DNA from: Pseudomonas asgharzadehiana
GTDB lineage: Bacteria; Pseudomonadota; Gammaproteobacteria; Pseudomonadales; Pseudomonadaceae
Length of the DNA: 64,000 nt
Assembly: GCF_019139815.1 (NCBI RefSeq)
Contig: NZ_CP077079.1
Span: 2,976,001 to 3,040,000 of the forward strand
Reading direction: 5' to 3'
A program made the translations under genes and the position numbers. Below, piece after piece: positions 60,611 to 64,000 of the stretch. Every line of letters begins with the position of its first letter. The first letter of the stretch is position 1. Under the pieces are notes generated by a model that saw nothing but the letters and a program-made list of their open reading frames with translations, was not told where the DNA came from and did no database searches.

Positions 60611-61318
60611 ATGGAAAACCTGGGTCTGGGCAAGGTCTTGCTCGTTGAGGACGATGAGAAGCTGGCAGGGCTGGTCGCGCATTTTCTGGCGCAGCATGGT
60701 TTCGAGGTGCGGGTGGTGCACCGGGGCGACGAGGCGTTGGCCGCGTTCCTCGATTTCAAGCCCAAGATTGTCGTGCTCGACCTGATGCTGCCCGGCCAGA
60801 GCGGTTTGCACGTCTGCCGTGGGATTCGCGCGGTGTCCGACACGCCTATCGTGATCCTCACCGCCAAGGAAGATGACCTGGACCACATCCTCGGCCTGGA
60901 GTCCGGCGCCGATGACTATGTGATCAAACCGATCAAGCCGCCGGTGCTGCTGGCACGCCTGCGTGCGCTGCAACGCCGCCAGGCGCCGGAGCCAACGGTG
61001 CGCGGTGCGGTGGAATTCGGCCGGTTGACGATCGACCGCAGTTGCCGGGTGGTCAGCCTGGGGAACGACAAGATCGACCTGACCACCATGGAGTTCGAAC
61101 TGCTGTGGCTGCTGGCCAGTAACGCGGGCACCATCCTGTCCCGCGATGACATTCTTAACCGCATGCGGGGCATCGCGTTTGACGGCCTCAACCGCAGCGT
61201 CGACGTGTACATCAGCAAGCTACGCGGCAAACTCAACGACAACCCGCGCGAGCCGGTGTGCATCAAGACGATCTGGGGCAAGGGCTACCTGTTCAATCCG
61301 TTTGCGTGGGAGGTTTAG
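60611..61318 (+). CDS. OmpR-family response regulator, RstA/BfmR-like
   Basis: A 235-residue two-component regulator. The receiver domain (about 8-120) has acidic VEDDE, phosphoacceptor Asp in VVLDLMLPG (about 56), TAKEDD and Lys in IKPIKPPV. The C-terminal winged-helix domain (about 140-230) has TTMEFELLWLLASNAG, LSRDDILNRMRG, NRSVDVYISKLRGKL and IKTIWGKGYLF. The closest remembered families are RstA of enterobacteria and BfmR of P. aeruginosa. ATG 60611 is preceded by only a weak GAGAA. The kinase gene follows immediately (TAG-ATG). Confidence 0.9.
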   Translation: MENLGLGKVLLVEDDEKLAGLVAHFLAQHGFEVRVVHRGDEALAAFLDFKPKIVVLDLMLPGQSGLHVCRGIRAVSDTPIVILTAKEDDLDHILGLESGADDYVIKPIKPPVLLARLRALQRRQAPEPTVRGAVEFGRLTIDRSCRVVSLGNDKIDLTTMEFELLWLLASNAGTILSRDDILNRMRGIAFDGLNRSVDVYISKLRGKLNDNPREPVCIKTIWGKGYLFNPFAWEV

Positions 61319-62605
61319 ATGCTGCGCCTGTTTCTGCGCCTGTATGTGATTCTGGCTTTCGGCCTGGCGGGGGCGATCTGGTTGGTCAATTACACCTTCG
61401 ACGAACTGCTGCCCGAAGCCAACGAAACCTATAACCGCGAAGCCATGCGTGGCCCCGCCTATGGTTTGGTGGAGCAATTGCGCCCGGTGCTTGGCGATGC
61501 GCGCCAGGCCCGCCTGGCCGACCTGCAAGCCCATTACGGGCTGCGCCTGAAACTGGTGCCCAAAGACAGCCTTAGCCTCACAGCCCGCGAACAGGCGCTG
61601 CTCAACGACGGCCTGCTGGTGGTGCGCGGCGACTTCATGGAGTTTCTGGCGACTATCGATGGCGGCCCGCAGTTGCTGGAAATCAAGCTGCCGGAAGAGC
61701 CGAAGTGGCTGTACCTGTGGGCCTATGGGTTTCTCGGAGTGTGCCTGGCGATCGTGCTGTATTTTTGGGTACGCCCGCATTGGCGCGACCTGGAGCATAT
61801 CCGCCTGGCCGCCCAGCGTTTCGGCGACAACGACCTGGGGTCACGCATCCTGCTACCGCGCCGTTCCACGGTGCGTGAGCTGGCCGGGCACTTTAACCAG
61901 ATGGCGGAACGCATCGAAAGCCTGATTGCCAACCAGCGCGAACTGACCAACGCGGTATCCCACGAATTGCGCACGCCGATTGCGCGCTTGTCGTTCGAGC
62001 TTGATCAGCTCAAGCAACAGGCCGATCCGCGCCAGCGCGGCGAACTGATCGCTGATATGTATGCCGACCTGGGTGAGCTGGAAGAAATGGTCTCCGAGCT
62101 GCTCACTTACGCCAGCCTGGAGCGCGGCGCGACCCAGGTCACTCGCGAACGCATCGAAGCCCATAGCTGGCTCGACAGTGTGATCGGCAGCGTGGCCCTG
62201 GAGGCTGAGGCGGCGGGTATTCAGTTGTCGTTGCGCACCTGCGAGGTGGACGTGATCGAGATCGAACCGCGCTTTATGGCGCGGGCGGTGATCAACCTGC
62301 TGCGCAATGCCATCCGTTACGCCGAGCGCCGCGTGGAGGTGTCGCTGATCACATTCGGCAGCGGCTATGAAGTGCGGGTGTGCGACGACGGTCCTGGCGT
62401 GCCCGAAGAGGGCCGGGCGAAAATCTTCCAGCCCTTTATGCGCCTGGACGCCAGCCGCGACCGCCGTACCGGCGGCTTCGGCCTCGGCCTGGCGCTGGTG
62501 CAGCGGGTGTCGCAGTGGCATGGCGGGCAGGTGCATGTGTTGGATTCGGAATGGGGCGGGGCCTCGTTTCGAATGACCTGGGCCTATGCTGAACAACATG
62601 TCTAA
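61319..62605 (+). CDS. Sensor histidine kinase, RstB/BfmS-like
   Basis: A 428-residue inner-membrane kinase. TM1 (about 8-26), a periplasmic sensor of about 110 residues, TM2 (about 138-156), a HAMP domain (about 157-208), and the H-box VSHELRTPIARLSFELDQL with phospho-His near 222. These are followed by N-box AVINLLRNAIRYAERR, G1 DDGPGVPEEGRAKIF and G2 GGFGLGLALVQRV. All catalytic motifs are intact. ATG 61319 directly abuts the regulator stop, with GGAGG 6 bases upstream. Signal unknown. The operon ends at an intrinsic terminator. Confidence 0.91.
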   Translation: MLRLFLRLYVILAFGLAGAIWLVNYTFDELLPEANETYNREAMRGPAYGLVEQLRPVLGDARQARLADLQAHYGLRLKLVPKDSLSLTAREQALLNDGLLVVRGDFMEFLATIDGGPQLLEIKLPEEPKWLYLWAYGFLGVCLAIVLYFWVRPHWRDLEHIRLAAQRFGDNDLGSRILLPRRSTVRELAGHFNQMAERIESLIANQRELTNAVSHELRTPIARLSFELDQLKQQADPRQRGELIADMYADLGELEEMVSELLTYASLERGATQVTRERIEAHSWLDSVIGSVALEAEAAGIQLSLRTCEVDVIEIEPRFMARAVINLLRNAIRYAERRVEVSLITFGSGYEVRVCDDGPGVPEEGRAKIFQPFMRLDASRDRRTGGFGLGLALVQRVSQWHGGQVHVLDSEWGGASFRMTWAYAEQHV

Positions 62606-62679
62606 AGCCGCGGACGATCGGAACGTGTAGCCCAGCACCCCATCTGCGCACATGACCTGATCTCACCCCTGCCTTCGAG

Positions 62680-62712
62680 CCGGTCGGCGTCCAGCCGCCC
62701 GGTTTTATTTTT
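62680..62712 (+). terminator. Terminator of the two-component operon
   Basis: CCGG-T-CGGC pairs with GCCG-C-CCGG around GTCCA, followed by TTTTATTTTT. It overlaps the stop codon of the convergent serine hydrolase gene. Confidence 0.82.
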
Positions 62713-64000
62713 GCCGGAAACTCAAGGGTGGGTGCGGGGAGTCGGTACGTTTGAAGGCATAGCCCGAAGCGCTGAGGCCGTTGATCTGGCGGCTGACGGT
62801 GTCACCCAGGCCATAACCGCTGCCGGCGAGTACGGCATGGGCGTTGTCCACCGGCAGCAGGATGTAGTCGGTCAGGGGCTCGCTGTGCAGTTGGCCGCGT
62901 ATCACCAGGAAGCCGTCTTCCAGGCGCACGCTGATGCCGCTCAACGGCGCGTTGGGTTCGTGGGTATTGAGTACTTGATAGGTGCCGACGGTGTTGGCCC
63001 AGGCCATGGGCAGGGGCGGTGCCTCGATGCGTTCGCCCACGGCAATGCGCTGGCCGTAACTGCGCGCGGTAAGCATCCGTCTGCCCAGCACTGTGACCAC
63101 ATCCAATTGCACGCGGCCCAGTTCGCCGAGGTCTCTGGGCCACCAGCCCAGCAGCTTTTTCTGCGCGCGTAGCCAGCCCTCTTCATCGCGTACCAGTTCG
63201 AAGGTGTCGCCAGCCCATTCAACGGCCAACCGCGTGTTGTCGTCCTTGATGCGCAATACGCCCCAGGCCGTGGCGTAGAAGCCGGCCAGGCGCTTGCGGT
63301 CGGTGGCTGTCGGTACCTGGCGCAGCTTGAGCCCGTGGCTCGGCGGCTGGCAGTCTGCGCTGCACGCGGGTGCGCCGGTGGCGGCCTGGAACATCAGGCG
63401 CAGGGTATCGGTGCTCAGCCGGGCGACCAGGTCTTCGGCGTTGCTGTCGTTGGCCATAATGATCACGGCCAGTTGCTGATCGGGCAGCAGGCTCAATTGC
63501 GCGGCAAACGCATCGCCGCCGCCACTGTGCTGGAAGGTTCGCACGCCAGGGACGATGGGCTCGTCACCGCACGGCGCGAGAAACCAGGCCAGGCCCATCT
63601 GGCAATCGAAGTCCAGGGCATTGCCGGTGTTTTGCTGGCGGAACATCTCATCGATCGATTGGCTGTGCAGCAGCCGCTGCCCCTTGTAGAGCCCGCCGGC
63701 GAAGAGCATTTGCACGTAATGGCTGAGGTCTCTGGGGCTGGCCCACAAGCCCTCGGCGGCGAGGTCGCGCACTTGAGCGTCGGCGCTCGCGACCCCGTCC
63801 TCATACCCCACGGCGCGATAACTCGATTGCGCGGCGGTGCCCACAAAGCTCGCGTGGTTCATCTGCAGAGGGGTGAGCAGGCCCTGTTGCAGTTGCGTTT
63901 CGAAGTCCTTGCCGCTGCTGCGTTCGATGGCCGCTCCGACCAGTGTGTAGCCCAGGTTGGAATAGGCCACCTGGGTGCCGGGCGGCGCGCTCAGCCATAC
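62705..64000 (-). CDS. Beta-lactamase-family serine hydrolase (5' end outside window)
   Basis: Partial: the reading frame is open to the window edge, giving 431 C-terminal residues. The class C / esterase-type Tyr motif is seen as VAYSNLGYTLVGA near the edge; the SxxK nucleophile must lie beyond the window. FQHSGGGDAFAAQLSLLPDQ carries the HSGG motif (KTG equivalent). After about residue 215 comes a C-terminal beta domain with a CSADC pair and LAGFYATAWGVLRI, as in Pab87/estB-like serine peptidases. Probably an exported serine hydrolase; substrate unknown. Confidence 0.82.
   Translation of the reverse strand, partial: VWLSAPPGTQVAYSNLGYTLVGAAIERSSGKDFETQLQQGLLTPLQMNHASFVGTAAQSSYRAVGYEDGVASADAQVRDLAAEGLWASPRDLSHYVQMLFAGGLYKGQRLLHSQSIDEMFRQQNTGNALDFDCQMGLAWFLAPCGDEPIVPGVRTFQHSGGGDAFAAQLSLLPDQQLAVIIMANDSNAEDLVARLSTDTLRLMFQAATGAPACSADCQPPSHGLKLRQVPTATDRKRLAGFYATAWGVLRIKDDNTRLAVEWAGDTFELVRDEEGWLRAQKKLLGWWPRDLGELGRVQLDVVTVLGRRMLTARSYGQRIAVGERIEAPPLPMAWANTVGTYQVLNTHEPNAPLSGISVRLEDGFLVIRGQLHSEPLTDYILLPVDNAHAVLAGSGYGLGDTVSRQINGLSASGYAFKRTDSPHPPLSFRQK

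Noticed and set aside
1..64000. tRNA, rRNA, CRISPR arrays, integrases, prophage or transposase genes.
   Set aside because: None could be recognised by sequence or by repeat structure; the only repeats are the REP/REPIN family and small operator-like repeats.

Overview
The window looks like chromosomal DNA of a Pseudomonas of the fluorescens group. The grounds are GC-rich coding sequence, the 1,622-residue NAD-glutamate dehydrogenase, the order acnB - DUF1289 gene - tandem universal stress protein (which I recall from P. aeruginosa too), and nine intergenic REP/REPIN elements with a core (TGTGGGAGGGGGCTTGCTCC) like that described for P. fluorescens SBW25. I see no rRNA, tRNA, CRISPR array, prophage or transposase gene. 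The ends cut through an intergenic region (left) and a serine hydrolase gene (right).

Layout. 80-8015 (+): fatty-acid cluster, FadE-type acyl-CoA dehydrogenase, long-form FabG, MaoC hydratase, FadI-type thiolase, FadD-type ligase. 8148-9263 (-): Gfo/Idh/MocA oxidoreductase behind two GGAA-N6-TTCC-like sites. 9566-13012 (+): YCF48-type beta-propeller plus MMPL/RND exporter. 13081-22715 (-): two giant paralogous dermonecrotic-toxin-domain (DUF6543-like) proteins. 22888-24679 (+): DUF5629-like protein, exported lactonase-like propeller, and a 60-residue exported protein whose ribosome-binding site lies in a nested hairpin. 24728-30194 (-): sbcD-sbcC-GST. 30390-37232 (-): six overlapping genes, moxR-DUF58-DUF4381-VWA-VWA/TPR-BatD. 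37491-37844 (-): unknown protein. 38336-43204 (+): gdhB. 43404-46226 (-): two GntR/FCD regulators and a DctA carrier. 46459-47088 (+): tag. 47170-52222 (-): MocR regulator, SDR, phosphotransferase, 2-hydroxyacid dehydrogenase, isochorismatase-like hydrolase. 52258-52435 (-): a tiny self-contained transcription unit encoding a 28-residue Thr/Gly/Cys peptide. 52646-53923 (+): serine/threonine-type permease. 54137-56746 (-): acnB. 57144-62605: DUF1289 protein, UspE-like protein, MiaE, MFS carrier, RstA/RstB-like two-component system. 62705-64000 (-): partial serine hydrolase.

Most genes are housekeeping or core metabolism. The signals that deserve attention are regulatory or small: (1) the apparently leaderless 28-residue peptide gene with promoter and terminator; (2) the RBS-sequestering leader of the small exported protein; (3) an approximately 138-bp nested inverted repeat between acnB and the DUF1289 gene; (4) a textbook Anr/FNR class-II promoter for the UspE-like gene; (5) phased TTAAAA repeats in front of the RstA-like operon; (6) CA-motifs (AAnAAnAA) beside the ribosome-binding sites of four catabolic or export genes, suggesting Hfq/Crc control; and (7) the giant toxin-domain pair. 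Family assignments come from motifs and memory of the families; no database search was possible.
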